Source: Anthonomus grandis grandis (lineage: Eukaryota > Arthropoda > Insecta > Coleoptera > Curculionidae). Taken from it: a stretch of DNA of 64,000 nt. The notes beneath the pieces were generated by a model that had not been told where the DNA came from, searched no databases, and saw nothing but the letters and a program-made list of their open reading frames with translations. Shown in pieces: positions 1 through 11,742 of the stretch. The stretch spans positions 14,031,100 through 14,095,099 of the forward strand of contig NC_065554.1 of NCBI RefSeq assembly GCF_022605725.1, written 5' to 3'. The position numbers and the translations under genes were made by a program. The stretch's first letter is position 1. Each line of letters opens with the position of its first letter.

Positions 1-540
1 TAAATACCTGTGAGTACCAAAAAGCATGAAAATAGGGCATTAAACATTTAATAACTGCTTCAGTACACCATATAGATTTATGTGAGTATGCAATATAAGG
101 GTTCAATTCTTTCAAGATTTTTATTAATTTTATATTAGTTATATTTTGGGAAGTAAAATTATACAGTGATTACATCTAGATATAGAAACTAGTCAAGAAA
201 TTCACGAATCATAAGATTATTTGACAACATTTGTGAAACGCAAGAGTACGAATTCACTACAAAGCTTTGATGGTACGAAATAAATGGCCATTTGAGACTA
301 AACCTTTTCCTCAGTTGAGCACGTATATTTGGGTTGTATCAAACCCCAAGGGAAGTTGATTAAATCCAGATAGATTTGTTTAATGAGAAATAATTTGACG
401 TGTGAATATGGAAGAATGATTTTTTTCGATCTTAATAAACGTTGATATGTTCTAATCTATGTTATGCTACATTAAATTTATACTAGTTTTATCTGATGTA
501 CTTCTTACTGCAACTTAAGATCATAAAGTACCATCAATGC
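1..540. other. AT-rich sequence with no gene seen
   Basis: I see no open frame, splice-flanked exon or repeat structure that I can name in the first 540 bases. It borders the pogo-like relic that follows. Confidence 0.5.
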
Positions 541-775
541 GGGTGACTTGATAACAATTTTGACATGTTCATCCCTCTACGAGACACAGAATAAAAAATT
601 GGTTTGCAAAAAAATAGGGAAAACTTGCACATAAGTTTGGGGAATATATACATCGGAAAAAAACTTTCAAATTTATTTTAGTTTTCAAAAAAAAAAACAA
701 TAAATTTCAAGTCACCCGCAATACGGGGGTCTTGAAAAATAGGATTTAAAGTCGTTTAAAATGAAAGTCACCCGC
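541..775. repeat. Subterminal GGGTGACTTG-type repeats of the pogo-like element
   Basis: The 10-mer GGGTGACTTG lies at 541-550, its reverse complement CAAGTCACCC at 709-718, and a near copy at 765-774. The same CAAGTCACCC lies at 2451-2460, eight bases outside the transposase ATG. The 541 and 2451 copies are in inverted orientation and bracket the transposase relic, so they may be the terminal or subterminal transposase-binding repeats of a compact element of about 1.9 kb. That is inference from position only. Confidence 0.4.
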
Positions 776-908
776 TCTAAATGGTGTATCGAAACAAAAT
801 TAGTTAATTAAAACTAATTTCTTTGGTTGTACCAATTATAAAACATTATTTTATATAAAAAATATAAACTAAATATAGCTTAAACACTATTCTAATTTAA
901 CATTGTTT

Positions 909-2443
909 TTAAAAAATCAATTTTAGTGCTTCTCTCCTTAACTCTTCAGGACGCTCAAACTTCCTGATCACCTGCTCCATAGGAATGTCACTAATATCTG
1001 GCCTAAGAAATGAGCAATGTATAAATCTTTGGTCTACTTCCATTAATTTTGCTAGATATCTTTGTTGCTTTTTCTTTAGTGTAGTAAACTCTACCAAGAT
1101 GAAGTCCCCTTCTACCAAGTTGCCTAGAGCGATTTGCGCTTTCTCGACTTTTTGTAAGTTTTCTGAGTAATTATATTTTTTTTCTTGCACTGGGTTTACA
1201 AAGCAGGGCAGCTCAATATCTTCAAGTTCCTCTGATCCTTTATTTGACAATATATCTTCTTCTGGCTCGATTATAGTTTCTTTTTCCGATTTCGAAGAGC
1301 TTGAAATCTTTTGATCTGTAACGCTTTCTCCGAGCGCCACTACCAATTTCTTACAGTTGATCAATCGATTTGATTGTCCTGTTCAGACCTCGGGGAAAAT
1401 GATCTTTCTGTAGCACACCTGGATTTGACATTTTCCATTTTTTTAGCTGCTATCGCTAGGCAATCTTGATTGGTCTGAAGTAGGACATATCAAGGGGTTG
1501 TGTCAAATGGGTACTGTTTGCTGGTAAGAAAATGAATCTAATATTTTCTTCCTTGCATTTTTTTATTACAGCCTCTGACAACTGACTTGCTAGATTGTCC
1601 CCAATGATAGCTTTTGGGCCATCTAGAGGTCTATAATAAGGAACAATGATCTTGAAGAACTAATCCTTAAACAAACTTTGATCGAACCACCCAGACTTGT
1701 TGCGGTTTTAAATACAACCTTCAGGGCCACTTTGAGTCCAAGTGGACCACAAATTTTCAGATTTGTAGACACGTATTGAGGTAACAAAAGTCCAGCCGCT
1801 GTTACAGAGAACATGACTGAGTGGGCAGACTTGGTGGAATCACAAACTTTCTCTGCGTGCTTCATAGTTCTTCGTATAACAACTTTAGGCCTTCCGGGAT
1901 CATCAACAAATTTGTTTCGTCATAGTTTATTAAATTCTCTGGTGGTACGTCTTTGAGAGAAACTTCCAATGTATTAAAATATTCATATAAAACTTTTCTT
2001 GATACACCTGCCCTAGATCTTTTTATATTTTTAGCCAAACGAACCTTTAATACATCTTTATGCCTTGTAAGAAAGTCCGTGCACCAATGTTTTCCAGGCA
2101 TGTTATTAGAAAACTTGGTCACCTGTTTGCCGGCTCGATCCAAGTAGTTTTTAACTAATAATTTTATATCCTCCTTCTCATATAGATAGCCCCATTCTGC
2201 CGCAGTAATAACAGCTGCTACAATGGCATTTTCTTCTCTTTTTCTTAAAACAGGTTGTCCCCCAAACTTTTTCGGGTGTTTATTCTTAATCTTCCTCCAT
2301 AGGGTCACCAAAGGAATGTTATATGTTTGAGAAGCCTCGGAATAGGACATCCCATTTCTAATTGCGGCTAGAGCACTTTCTAGGTTGTCATTTGTATAAT
2401 TCACATATCGTCGTCCGCCAACTTTCTTATATTTCTGTGGCAT
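909..2443 (-). pseudogene. pogo/Tigger-like (DDE_1 superfamily) transposase relic 1
   Basis: The 193-residue N-terminal frame (1862-2443) starts at an ATG and has a psq-type helix-turn-helix (SYSEASQTYNIPLVTLWRK), a CENP-B-like region (PGKHWCTDFLTRHKDVL) and the first catalytic aspartate in NYDETN. The frame then shifts. 1623-1865 carries the mid-domain, and the second catalytic region (IIGDNLASQLSE, then LPANSTHLTQPLD) reads between about 1450 and 1620 with further frame changes. 909-1364 gives the variable C-terminal tail. At least two frameshifts separate the blocks, so the gene is broken. The fold and motif order fit the pogo/Tigger/jerky DDE_1 superfamily of cut-and-paste transposases. 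The exact family cannot be fixed by eye. Confidence 0.8.
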
Positions 2444-2460
2444 GATTTTTCAAGTCACCC

Positions 2461-3348
2461 TAAAAATATAACCAGAAGTTAAAAAAATAAAAAAAAAGTG
2501 AAACAATTTTTTAAAGCAAAACTGTGATGACATCTTCAAAAAAATTATTTTTTCCATCTAATATTAAAAATTCATACCTTTGACCGAATTCCAACTATAG
2601 CTCAGAAGTAAAAGTTCTAGAGGTTCACAAAATCAACAATTTTTATTAGATACTTTGACCTACGGCTACGACACACTAATTCAGAATGGCGCGACGTTTT
2701 AGCCTAAAAGCATAGAGAAATGAATATTAAACTTTTAATTACTCTATGCCTAAAAGTAAACATGTACCAAGGTCAAATGCGCGGCAGTTCCTATGCAGCG
2801 TGCTCCCGTGCATTTAGGTGATAACTTAAATATCCGTCCGACCGCGTACATTTTTTAACTTCACCCTCTGATTTCAAGTCATCACTTTATTGTATGACGG
2901 TACATACAATAAAGATACCTCAGATTCCTATAAGAAAACATTATCTTCAACTGGTTTTAGATGTCTGACGCGTTCCAATCTAATATTTAGCAATAACACT
3001 GAGAAAAACAGGTTAGCTAAACATGTTAGTTGACATTTTTTAGTTGCTATTACTATAAAATTTGTTGCTTCAATTTTTATGCCTCTATTATTCCAGCTAT
3101 TTTAAATTAGTTGGACCTTGCAAGCTACTACAACTAACTTTATCAGCTCCAAAAACGACTATTTTTTGTAATAACGCATCTTACTACTAATTTATTTGTG
3201 GAAACGATTCTTCATTATTTTCCAAGAACGTCCAGTAAAAAACAACCAAAACATTACTACAAATTTAGTTGTGACAACCTGGTTCAAACAACTAATGTTT
3301 GTTAGTTCATCCTTCGAAAACTTTCGGACCCACGATTTTAGGAAATAA
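2461..3348. other. Intergenic, no gene seen
   Basis: AT-rich sequence with scattered TAGTTG/CAACTA words on both strands between about 3000 and 3310, which look like a decayed repeat. I see no supportable coding frame. Confidence 0.4.
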
Positions 3349-3405
3349 TATCACAGATGTAAATAGCTCCGCACGATCTCTGCGGAGCTATTTACATCTG
3401 TGATA
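3349..3405. repeat. Perfect 25-bp inverted repeat (hairpin)
   Basis: Arms 3349-3373 and 3381-3405 are exact reverse complements (core AGATGTAAATAGCTCCGC), separated by a 7-nt loop CGATCTC. The arms are perfect while the surrounding sequence is unstructured, so this is either a recent palindromic insertion or a structured end of a mobile element. The flanks name no family. Confidence 0.85.
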
Positions 3406-5015
3406 ATACTTATCACACGTAGTGCCTCGGCCCCGAAGTTTACCGAAACCTCAGTTTGTCGGATCACTTTCAGTCTCATCATGGTCATTACATCATTAGT
3501 CTCTAATCCTATTTGGTGCGGTCGTTTGTCACCCTATATGATCTCGTATTCTGCGCATATACGTTTACCCTTCGTTTATAGTGAATATAAGAAATCACCT
3601 TTACTGAAATGGACAATAATAGTTACAAAGTACAGCTAATAAGTTGGTGCCTGGAAACTTATTTAGATGCGTTTGAAGGTAAGTACCTCTGATTTTTCAA
3701 ATATAGCATTTCTTTTATAGCATTTCATATTTAAATAGTGTTAATGTAGGGTGACTGGCGATTGGCATTTCAACAAAGAGGAGGAGGCAAGAGTGAGGTG
3801 TTACCTATGTTTTTAGTTACTTTTTAGTTGAATAGGATTTTATTTATATTTAAATTTGGTTCGTAAAATATTGGTTTCTTTTTTGTAAATGTTTTTCTTA
3901 TTGATTTTTAGTTAAAAGGGCATTTTTGTGTATCATTTTAGTCCAGTACTTTTCCATCTACTTTTTTTTGTATAACAATTAATACTTTTTGTTATAAGAT
4001 GATTGAAAAAATATAGTATTTTGGTTTAAGACGAGTCTAAACTAAGCAAGCAAAATGTCTTCAAACGTGTGCATACATTTTGTGCCCTGCATGATATGGA
4101 GAAAAGACACTCACGAAGTTGTGGAGTTAAATCTGTTCATCATGAAGTGCACAAAATATTTACTAAGGCTTAAAGACATTTTGCTTGGCTCGTAATTTGC
4201 ACTGGACTTCAACGAAGATTATTAATTGGTATTACTAAGATTATAATTTGTCACAAACAAAATAATTGATTATCATAACAAAAACTATTTTTTTGACTAA
4301 AATTGTTTTGTTAGAACAAAAACAGTTCGCTATCATGTCACAAATTTTTTAGTTATTAAAAAAATTATTATTTAGTTATTTATTTTTTAGTTATTATTTT
4401 AGTTATTTCGAAATTTCATCTGTTATGTTACCTGTATAATAAAGGAGAGTCGTCGCAAGTTTCAGTCTAGTCGAGTGCGTAGAAGACTTTTATAAGGGCT
4501 TCGCAGGATATTAAAATTCAGAAAACTCAAAGAAACGGTTTTGATGAAATCGATGATGAATCATGAATCAGCTTGAGACATGAATATAATATTAATAGAT
4601 TGATGAAATTGCTCACAACATTACTGCATTCCATTATTGCTTGCACTTTAAGTTATGATTTAAATGATAACTTAAAGATAAACGAAATGAATCCAATAAT
4701 ATAGTAGCATACGCTTTGATAACTACTATGTCAAAGTTTAATCTTCAAATCGGCACGCTTTGCATATACAGGGTGATAATAAAAGTACTACATAATAAGA
4801 AAGTAACTTGCCGTTATAAAGCAAATTGCCCTAGTTTGAGACTGCATCAACTTTTGGAATAATTGGAATGATGAGAGAAATCACAAACAATAAACAAAAT
4901 TAATTATTTCTTGGTTTAACTCTAAATATGCTTAAATTTAAAATTAAAGGAATATACCTATATAGGCTCCATCTCTGTATCTATACTAATTCAGAACTTC
5001 TAAAAACGTAGATTT
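3406..5015. other. Region downstream of the zinc-finger gene, no gene seen
   Basis: There is no supportable coding frame. An imperfect inverted repeat (AAGCAAAATGTCTT near 4048 and AAGACATTTTGCTT near 4167) and a motif ACAGGGTGATA near 4769, resembling insect Tc1/mariner-type termini, suggest decayed DNA transposons. The 3' UTR of the minus-strand zinc-finger gene should lie just below 5016. I see no canonical AATAAA, only a possible ATTAAA near 4737. Confidence 0.35.
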
Positions 5016-5882
5016 TTAATTCTTACCTTCAATTTTCTCAATTTTAGGGGTGACTCTATACTGATTCAGCAATAAATCTCCCAATTTGATCAATACATCC
5101 TCCTTCTTCATCTTAAATTTAAACGATTTACTGGTATTTTTCATATACCAACATTCAACAAACTTAATAAGATTTCGGGCGAATCTTGGGTGTACCCCTT
5201 CGAGAAAATCTCCAAAGTTCTCGTTAATGCTTTTGACCATTTCTCTTTGTGGTTTTTGGGAGGTATAAACATAAAGAGATGGCACTTTATAGCCTTTCCT
5301 ACTAAAAGGAAAAAGTCGATAAACGCTACCATTATCATCGGATGTGTTAAATAATAAGTTTCTTGAATTGGTTAAGCTTTCACCATTGATAAATACATCT
5401 TCAAAAGCATCTTCATCGTCATGTTTACACTTGCAAGCTACCCTCGCCATTTTACATGTCTTACAGAATTTAATTTCAAATTGCGTTTTCAGATTAGGTG
5501 CAATGGTCGCAGTAGTAAAAACGTAAAATCTAGTATCTTGATTGTCAATATCGTGACCTTTAATATTAAGTATTTGTCGCATAAAATCCTCATAATTAAA
5601 AATACCATTTGTAAATGAGTTTAACATAATAGCATTATTAGATACCACATGTTTAAACTGGATAATATATTCGATCTTTGTGGTAGGCTTTTCTGGAAGG
5701 GCAACATACTGAATGCTAAACGTCACATTTCCAAATGGATTCCAAGCCTTTGCACCAAGTGATATGCTGAAATCGTCTACAGTGGGATCAAATATCAAAT
5801 TTATAGTCCAATATGCTATTGTAGAATAAATGTAGGATAGGTAACCATCGCTGAAGCTTTTTTTAGTGGCGAGGTGGTAAGT
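5016..5882 (-). CDS. Zinc-finger gene, large last exon with Cys cluster and unrecognised domain
   Basis: The exon opens after an excellent 3' splice site (TTTTTATTCTAG, exon starts at 5882) in phase 0 and reads about 288 codons to a TAA at 5016. A GTAAG donor-like sequence sits near 5028, but using it would need an intron of only about 27 bases to the next AG, so I prefer termination at 5016. The protein begins TYHLATKKSFSDGYLSY and has a beta-rich segment ending EYIIQFKH, a block ending TRFYVFTTATIAPN, then a cysteine cluster CKTCKMARVACKCKH and a lysine-rich C-terminus. The Q-F-K motif after a hydrophobic strand resembles the core of PD-(D/E)xK nucleases, and the order recalls N-terminal domains of large insect-expanded proteins, but that is inference only. 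Upstream exons with matching phase are at 10589, 12188, 12325 and 19445. Confidence 0.65.
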   Translation of the reverse strand, partial: TYHLATKKSFSDGYLSYIYSTIAYWTINLIFDPTVDDFSISLGAKAWNPFGNVTFSIQYVALPEKPTTKIEYIIQFKHVVSNNAIMLNSFTNGIFNYEDFMRQILNIKGHDIDNQDTRFYVFTTATIAPNLKTQFEIKFCKTCKMARVACKCKHDDEDAFEDVFINGESLTNSRNLLFNTSDDNGSVYRLFPFSRKGYKVPSLYVYTSQKPQREMVKSINENFGDFLEGVHPRFARNLIKFVECWYMKNTSKSFKFKMKKEDVLIKLGDLLLNQYRVTPKIEKIEGKN

Positions 5883-6806
5883 CTAGAATAAAAAGATAAA
5901 ATAGTTGTATATAATTCAAATATAAGACATTAAGAAAGATATAGTGATAAAATATGTTTACAAAGAAATTTTGGCTTTCCAGATACATATGAATATTTAT
6001 TGCATGTTTATGAATAAAAAAAATACTTTCAATAGGTATATAAATACTCATTTCCCCATTTCCCCCAAAAAAAAATTCAAAAGTATGCAAATATTTAATG
6101 CAAATTTCTTACTTAACTATCAAAATACTCATGGATTAATATGCAACAGAAAGTCGTAGGTAAAGCGTTAAAGAAAGAATGAAAAAGCCTCTTTTTTATA
6201 TGTAAATAAACAATTTTAATAAATGTTAGTATAACAACCAACTTTCAATAATCAGAAATTAAATATCAAAATACTAAAAGAGGGTATATAAGAAAAACTT
6301 GATGAACAATCTCAGACTATAAGTGGGGTGTCATTTATCACATACAATATTAACATATAGAGTAAGCAGCTGGATCCGTACAAATTGATCAAGCTGACCC
6401 CGGCCTGTTTTGGATTAATGGTATAAAAACTATTTAAATTTTCAATTTAAGGGGTGAGATTGATCAAAGGATAGTGACAATGCAAAATCAATATAAACGC
6501 TTTATTCATTTTATTATATTGGTACAAGAAATTAAGTGTTTTATCAAAATGTTGTATTCCAAAACAGGTAAAAAAAATCGAAATGCTATAAAAACATAAA
6601 AAATTAACAAAAGGTATTCTGATACATATAAGAAATTTAAAAATAGCTACATTTCGTAAATATCAATTTCCTTTTCAAATAAATCGGTAACTTTATCGTT
6701 TTGGTGGTTTATAATAGTAGTAGATAAAATGCAAATAATTTGCAAAGTAAAGAATTTCTGAGTTTTATTACACGATTTTATACCTAACTAACGATTTTAT
6801 AACTCC

Positions 6807-7690
6807 TTGACCTACTGCCGTATAGCTTGGCATAAATCGTTTTCTTTCTTGATCATCCGAACACCTTTACAAGTAAAAACTTTCCGACTTGAATATCTTC
6901 CACTCTTGGTTCCAAGTATTCCGTTTCGTTTCTTACAGCTTCCTCAGCAATTCCAAAAATGTCGTCATCTGAGTCATCATTTATTAGTGGTTCATCTACA
7001 TCTGGAGCTTTCATTGCTAGCTGTAACACTTTTGCCTGGCGCTACAGTAACCCTTTTGTGTTTAACATTTCTTCTTGTTGGGGTTGCTAAGAAGCGTTGG
7101 TCTTGTAAGTAGTTCAAAAGGGTACTATAATTCAAAAGGTACATGAACTGGAATTTTGTGCATGACCCGCTTTGGATCTAGTGGCATAATTCCTGTTGCT
7201 TAAAATGAGGTCTTGAGGTGATTTTTAACGGTTGCATTATTACTTTTTTCCATTTCGATGAACGTAGAGGCAAGAAATTGGGAAATGACTCTTCCAAATT
7301 TCTCAATTTATCTATTGACGTTTGCTCCTTGTGTGTCATTTTCCAATGGGTCTATACGTACCTCCACCCACATTTAAATGGGCGGAAAAATCCTATATCC
7401 GGAGCCTGTGTTAGGTGAGTGGAATTTGTTGGTAGTCAGACAAAATCTATGTCGTTTTCTTTACATTGCTCTTAAACAGTCTCAGTAAAATGAGACGAAA
7501 GGTTGTCCCCCAGCAAAACTTTTCGTCCTGGTAATCTTTTTGCGTCCAGCAAAAATGATAACTCGAACCATTCGGTAAATGTTTGTGCGTCCATCCGTCC
7601 ATGATGTGTCCTGTCCGATTCTACGCTGCAGCACCTCTCATTACAAAATGGTTTTCTATTAAGGAAGAAGTCCATTCTGAAGTGGAGTCA
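6807..7690 (-). pseudogene. pogo/Tigger-like transposase relic 2, C-terminal half
   Basis: On the minus strand, 7472-7675 reads HHGRMDAQTFTEWF and then KVLLGDNLSSHF, the second catalytic aspartate region of DDE_1 transposases. After frame breaks, 6800-7110 gives an acidic tail ending VEDIQVGKFLLVKVFG, comparable with the C-terminus of the relic at 909-2443. The N-terminal half lies at about 8815-9300 and is separated by inserted elements. No intact frame remains. Confidence 0.7.
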
Positions 7691-7699
7691 ATATAATAT

Positions 7700-7890
7700 T
7701 GAAAAGTTGTTCTTGCCATCATCAGACTTGGGTTACTTAAGACATTTTTTTTACACATACATAGAATTTGTGTATGTGTTAAGTAACCCAACTCTGATGA
7801 TGGCAAGAACACTTGCCGAAATGCATCACTCCTGAAATAAGAGGATTAGCATTTTATTTGTGGAGAAAAGACTTCCCCTACTAACTTTTC
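7700..7890 (+). mobile_element. Penelope-like 3'-end fragment with head-to-head inverted arms
   Basis: A left arm at about 7710-7745 is the inverse of a right arm at about 7777-7811 (shared GTAACCCAA, CTGATGATGGCAAGAAC), separated by an ACACATAC/GTATGTGT stretch. The right arm continues through a hammerhead core to a tail GAAAAGACTTCCCCTA near 7870. The same tail occurs at 31.85 kb on the minus strand, and a shortened form AAGACTTCCCCTA occurs near 58.89 kb. This looks like a partial Penelope-like or retrozyme-like insertion splitting the pogo-like relic. Confidence 0.6.
7791..7830 (+). ncRNA. Hammerhead ribozyme core (Penelope type)
   Basis: CTGATGA at 7794-7800 is followed by a 6-bp stem II (GGCAAG/CTTGCC, loop AACA), then GAAA at 7818-7821, the palindrome TGCA as a minimal stem III, and the candidate cleavage triplet ATC. 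Stem I is weak in this arm because a C replaces the G seen in the inverted left arm. The core nucleotides are intact. Very short palindromic stem III is known for hammerheads of Penelope-like elements, which work as dimers. Confidence 0.7.
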
Positions 7891-8229
7891 AATAACATGG
7901 TTTTCCTTTTGGTCCCATTTCAATCCATTGCTGACAAAGCTTTTCAGCTTCAACTTTCTTATTAATATTTCCAACAAGTAATGTAAACTATTAAAACAAT
8001 AACAAATAACAATCCATATTAGCCCAATATTTAAATAAAATTAACAATAAATAAAAATATATCAAATCATTTACTATTAATTAAGATCCCACATTAATCA
8101 ATAGCAATTCACTAATCCACATTATAACAACCAGGTTATGGAAATAACAAACAAATAGTAATAATAATAGAAATATTAATAATAGTAATATTACCCGATG
8201 ATACTAATAGATCTTTGAACACTGAAATT

Positions 8230-8812
8230 ATATTAAACCTTTAATTTGCCTCTGAAAACTAGGTAAAGCAATTCCCAATATTTTAACTTCATTAGAATTA
8301 ATAAATTAAAGTGTCCGTTCATTAGGGGAGTGGGATGCATAATTAGTGCTATGAAATGGTAGTGAAAATAATCTATTATGCCTAAAATTCTTAGACGGTA
8401 TATTGAAAGATATTGCACCAAGGAGTTCAGGACAGTTTAACTGACCATTCATCAATTTATACAAGACCACCAAATCAGCGTAGCTCTCCTTTGTCTCAGC
8501 GTTGATAAGTCCAACAACCTCCGAGCATCATCATAAATGTGATCGTTGGAAATTCTTATACCAAGCTTATATAAACAAAATCGAATAAATTTGTTTTGAA
8601 GCCTTTCTAGGTCAGTACAAGAGTTTGTGTAAAAAGGGGACCATATCATTGATGCATATTCCAACTGTGATACAACAAGAGACATATATATCTTTTTACA
8701 GGTCTTAACAGAAAATTCCCTGCAATTACGCAAAACATAGCCTAAAACTTTTGAGGAGTGAAGAACCAGATTACTTATATGTATGTTAAAGTTTAGGTGC
8801 TTATCGACAGGG
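8230..8812 (-). pseudogene. Non-LTR retrotransposon fragment, RT C-terminal region
   Basis: On the minus strand 8452-8812 reads a thumb and C-terminal region typical of Jockey/CR1-like reverse transcriptases (DKHLNFNIHISNLVL, VLGYVLRNCREF, SQLEYASMIWSPFY, LERLQNKFIRF). It begins abruptly inside a DDE_1 transposase frame: just upstream the same open frame reads transposase sequence ending FGIVLPPYPV. A 5'-truncated insertion into the older DNA transposon fits. The frame fails below 8452. Confidence 0.8.
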
Positions 8813-9300
8813 TAGGGAGGTAATACTATCCCGAATGCAAGTATCATAAATTCATAATGGTTACAGCAGTAATTTTTCGTAAAATTGCAGGCAGGTCCTG
8901 AGTATTTTGTTACACGATAAAATAGCATTTTTTTGCCAGAATCATCCTGGAAGTTAGTCGGTTAGCGGCTCATTATGGTTAAAAATATTTCTAGCGAGGA
9001 CGTCTTTTAGCGTCTCGCGTAAATTTTTAAAAACATTCAACTATTGTGTTTCTCGCACGACACTTTTTTATATTGGTGGCAAGTTTTTGGCCAATTTGAT
9101 TTTGATGCCTTTCCAGTAAGCCATAAACCCAATCTTTACCTGGCATTTTATCCTTAAACTTTGCTATAGACCGACCTTTAATAGTTTTTTGGCAAGGTTA
9201 CGAATATCCAAAATGGTGAGAGGAAACTGCAATTCCCCACACAAACTGGCAGATTTCATAAACGCCTTTTATTGATTTTCGGAAAAGACTGCTTATCAGA
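8813..9300 (-). pseudogene. pogo/Tigger-like transposase relic 2, N-terminal half
   Basis: Translation of the minus strand gives KFKDKMPGKDWVYGLLERH, then a segment like the RA-rich linker, a degraded NYDET-type motif (NHNEPLTD), and near 8815-8928 FTKNYCCN...FGIVLPPYPV, matching the order of DDE_1 transposases. Several stops and frameshifts are present. Joined with 6807-7690 it accounts for most of one transposase, split by about 1.1 kb of inserted retroelement sequence. Helix-turn-helix remnants may extend to about 9650. Confidence 0.65.
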
Positions 9301-9650
9301 TAGAACTGATAGATCACAGATCATTGCCGTAACCGTATCATCACTATTAAGTCTAGAATAAAGGAAGTCAAAGATGGCATCATATGCTCCTTTGAATCTG
9401 TTAATTAACCTCTCATTTGTACTTTGCTATGCTTTGACAATGTCGACAAAAGGGATATTGGCCGAAAATTAAACGCAACATTTATTTCACCTTCTTTGCG
9501 AAGAGCAATAATAAGTGACGATATCAAACATCCAGGAAAAGCGCCCCTATTAAAAAACTCAAAAAATTTCTGGATATACTTCATCCTCTCCGCAAGACAT
9601 TTTGTTTTTTAGAATTCGCTCTTTGGGCTTAAAGACCTAAAATTGACGTC

Positions 9651-10588
9651 TTGCCAGTCTTCATCAAAGGGAATATCCTGCGTTAGAGTATTAGTAATGC
9701 TCTAGTAAAATTTAATAAATTGCCATTAACATCTACTTCACTGAAATAAAGTACTTTTTTACAAAGGTCATTTGTTACGTACCAGCTGTCTTCTTATTTT
9801 TTACGTTTCTAATTATATTTTTACAATATGATCTTTTTGCGATTTTAATTTACTTTTTATGTAAATAACGGTAATTATTACAAAATGCGAAGAACCAAAT
9901 CACTCAAAAAAAATATTAATGACTTTAAAGGAACGATGGCTGGTAGATGATACTTTCAACTCTATGGAGCGCTACTGCATTGGATTATAGTGCTCAGATT
10001 TAACTCATCTAAGTAAGTAAAACTATATTAAGGGGCATCGAAAAATTTTGGAGATTCGTTAATACTATCCCATTTTACATTATTTTGAAACCGTCTAGAG
10101 CCTTCAAACGCTTGAGTATGAAATATTGTCTTTTAACTTCAACAAACAGCTTTTGTGGTAGATATAAGCGTAAGCAACTTGCAGCCTTGTAGACAAAATG
10201 AAAAGCAGCAGAATAAACATCCTTTAGTTTAGAACTATATTTATAGCACTAGAGCCGATAACTAGCATGGGAGTTTCAATAGGCATTAACAAAACATATG
10301 CGGTTAACATGTTTCAAAGTACTATAAATTTATTGTAATCTTGAATACCGAAATCAATATTCAGTTCTCGAGCAAGTACTTCCCTTACCCCGGACTAAAT
10401 ATCACATAGTAATATTCAATCCGGAGAATAAGAATCAAACCTTCAGAAAGAAAATCATTAAAATTTAACGATAAGAAATGGAAATGAAGGGCAAACTATG
10501 AATAAACTAACCCTCTTACAAAATGACACTGCGATATTATAAGTCTCTTCTTGTAAATATGACAAAAACCATTTTATATTTCGCTTAC
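9651..10588. other. Intron of the zinc-finger gene, no feature seen
   Basis: AT-rich intronic sequence between the 5882 and 10589 exons. I see no coding frame or repeat worth naming here. Confidence 0.4.
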
Positions 10589-10647
10589 CTCAATTGTTCC
10601 GTTATAATCGTTAAGACCTTCCAAAAGTTGTTGCTGTGAGGTACAGC
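10589..10647 (-). CDS. Zinc-finger gene, internal exon (59 nt)
   Basis: Flanked by TTGTTTTTAG acceptor and GAG|GTAAGC donor. It encodes CTSQQQLLEGLNDYNGTIE. It enters with two bases completing a codon begun in the 12188 exon (G+GC, Gly) and leaves in phase 0, which matches the phase-0 acceptor of the 5882 exon. The frame agreement across both junctions is the main evidence. Confidence 0.7.
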
Positions 10648-11711
10648 CTAAAAACAAATTAGTTTTGAAGAATCTCACGACTTCAGTATTTATTAAATAT
10701 TAGTATTTACTCTAAAACTTTATGAACTAAAGACCTAATGTTAATTATACATATGATGATTAACTTTCACTTAGATAAAAATAATCATTTAAGACTGAAT
10801 GAAAGTTAAGTCACTGTATTATTTTTAGGGTAAATCAAGGGAGCATTTTTATACATCCAAATTATCACCCAACAGTTTAGACAGTAATATTTAATAAATT
10901 ATACATAATGTGTCATTAGGAATATGGTAAAATTGTATAATTACAATTTTACAACCTATTATAATAAAATAATGAAATAGTATTGAGGATAAAGAAAAAA
11001 TATGTAAAAAAAACCAAAAACAGAATTAGATTAAGAAGTACTATATTTATAAGAAACAAATATTACAATTTTAGTATTTACACCAACGATGATATTAATT
11101 TTCATTGGTATGACTTCATGGAATTCCATTTTAAGTAAACGAAATACTTGTGCTTCACAGGCACTTTGTTTTAATTTCTCATAGAGTGAGCGTCCCGTAG
11201 CGTAGTAATTTTTAAAAATGAATTTGTTACTTCTGCAGTGAAGGCTTATACAATATTAGTAATTTATAGGTGAGTGCTCTACCAAATAAGCACAAAAAGT
11301 AATAATACAGGTTTTTAAATTTTTTTTTTATCATTTCTTGTTATTTTAATATTATTTTTTTAAAAGTATTTACTATTAATTCATCCAATATTTCGTAATA
11401 AGTACAATAATTTACTTAAAATTTTATATATACTTTGTTAATATACTTAGGCGTCAGGTACTAATCTTCTATAGACCAAGTCTATCTAACCCAACTGTAC
11501 TAAATAATAGCATTAACTTCAACTCCTTCCTATCACAGTTGAAGTGATGAAAAGTTAAAACTAATATTTGGAAGTTTAACATTTTTTCAGTAACACCCCA
11601 AATATGGCACTTTTTAAATGCGCAACTCTTTAACAAAAACTATATTAAAAAAAAATGGAAAAATTTAGGCATCTTAAGACATGGAATTGTTCATCACTAA
11701 CAGAAATAGCC

Positions 11712-11742
<31 letters not shown>

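Noticed and set aside
3400..3639. 79-codon plus-strand open frame next to the hairpin
   Set aside because: No motif on either strand, no splice context; composition looks like a chance frame.
5028..5032. Donor GTAAG near the end of the zinc-finger gene's last exon
   Set aside because: The nearest acceptor would make a 27-base intron and leads to a stop after four codons; simple read-through to TAA at 5016 is more likely.
6807..7112. Plus-strand 101-codon open frame
   Set aside because: Antisense of the pogo-like transposase C-terminus; no motif of its own and the minus strand explains the sequence.
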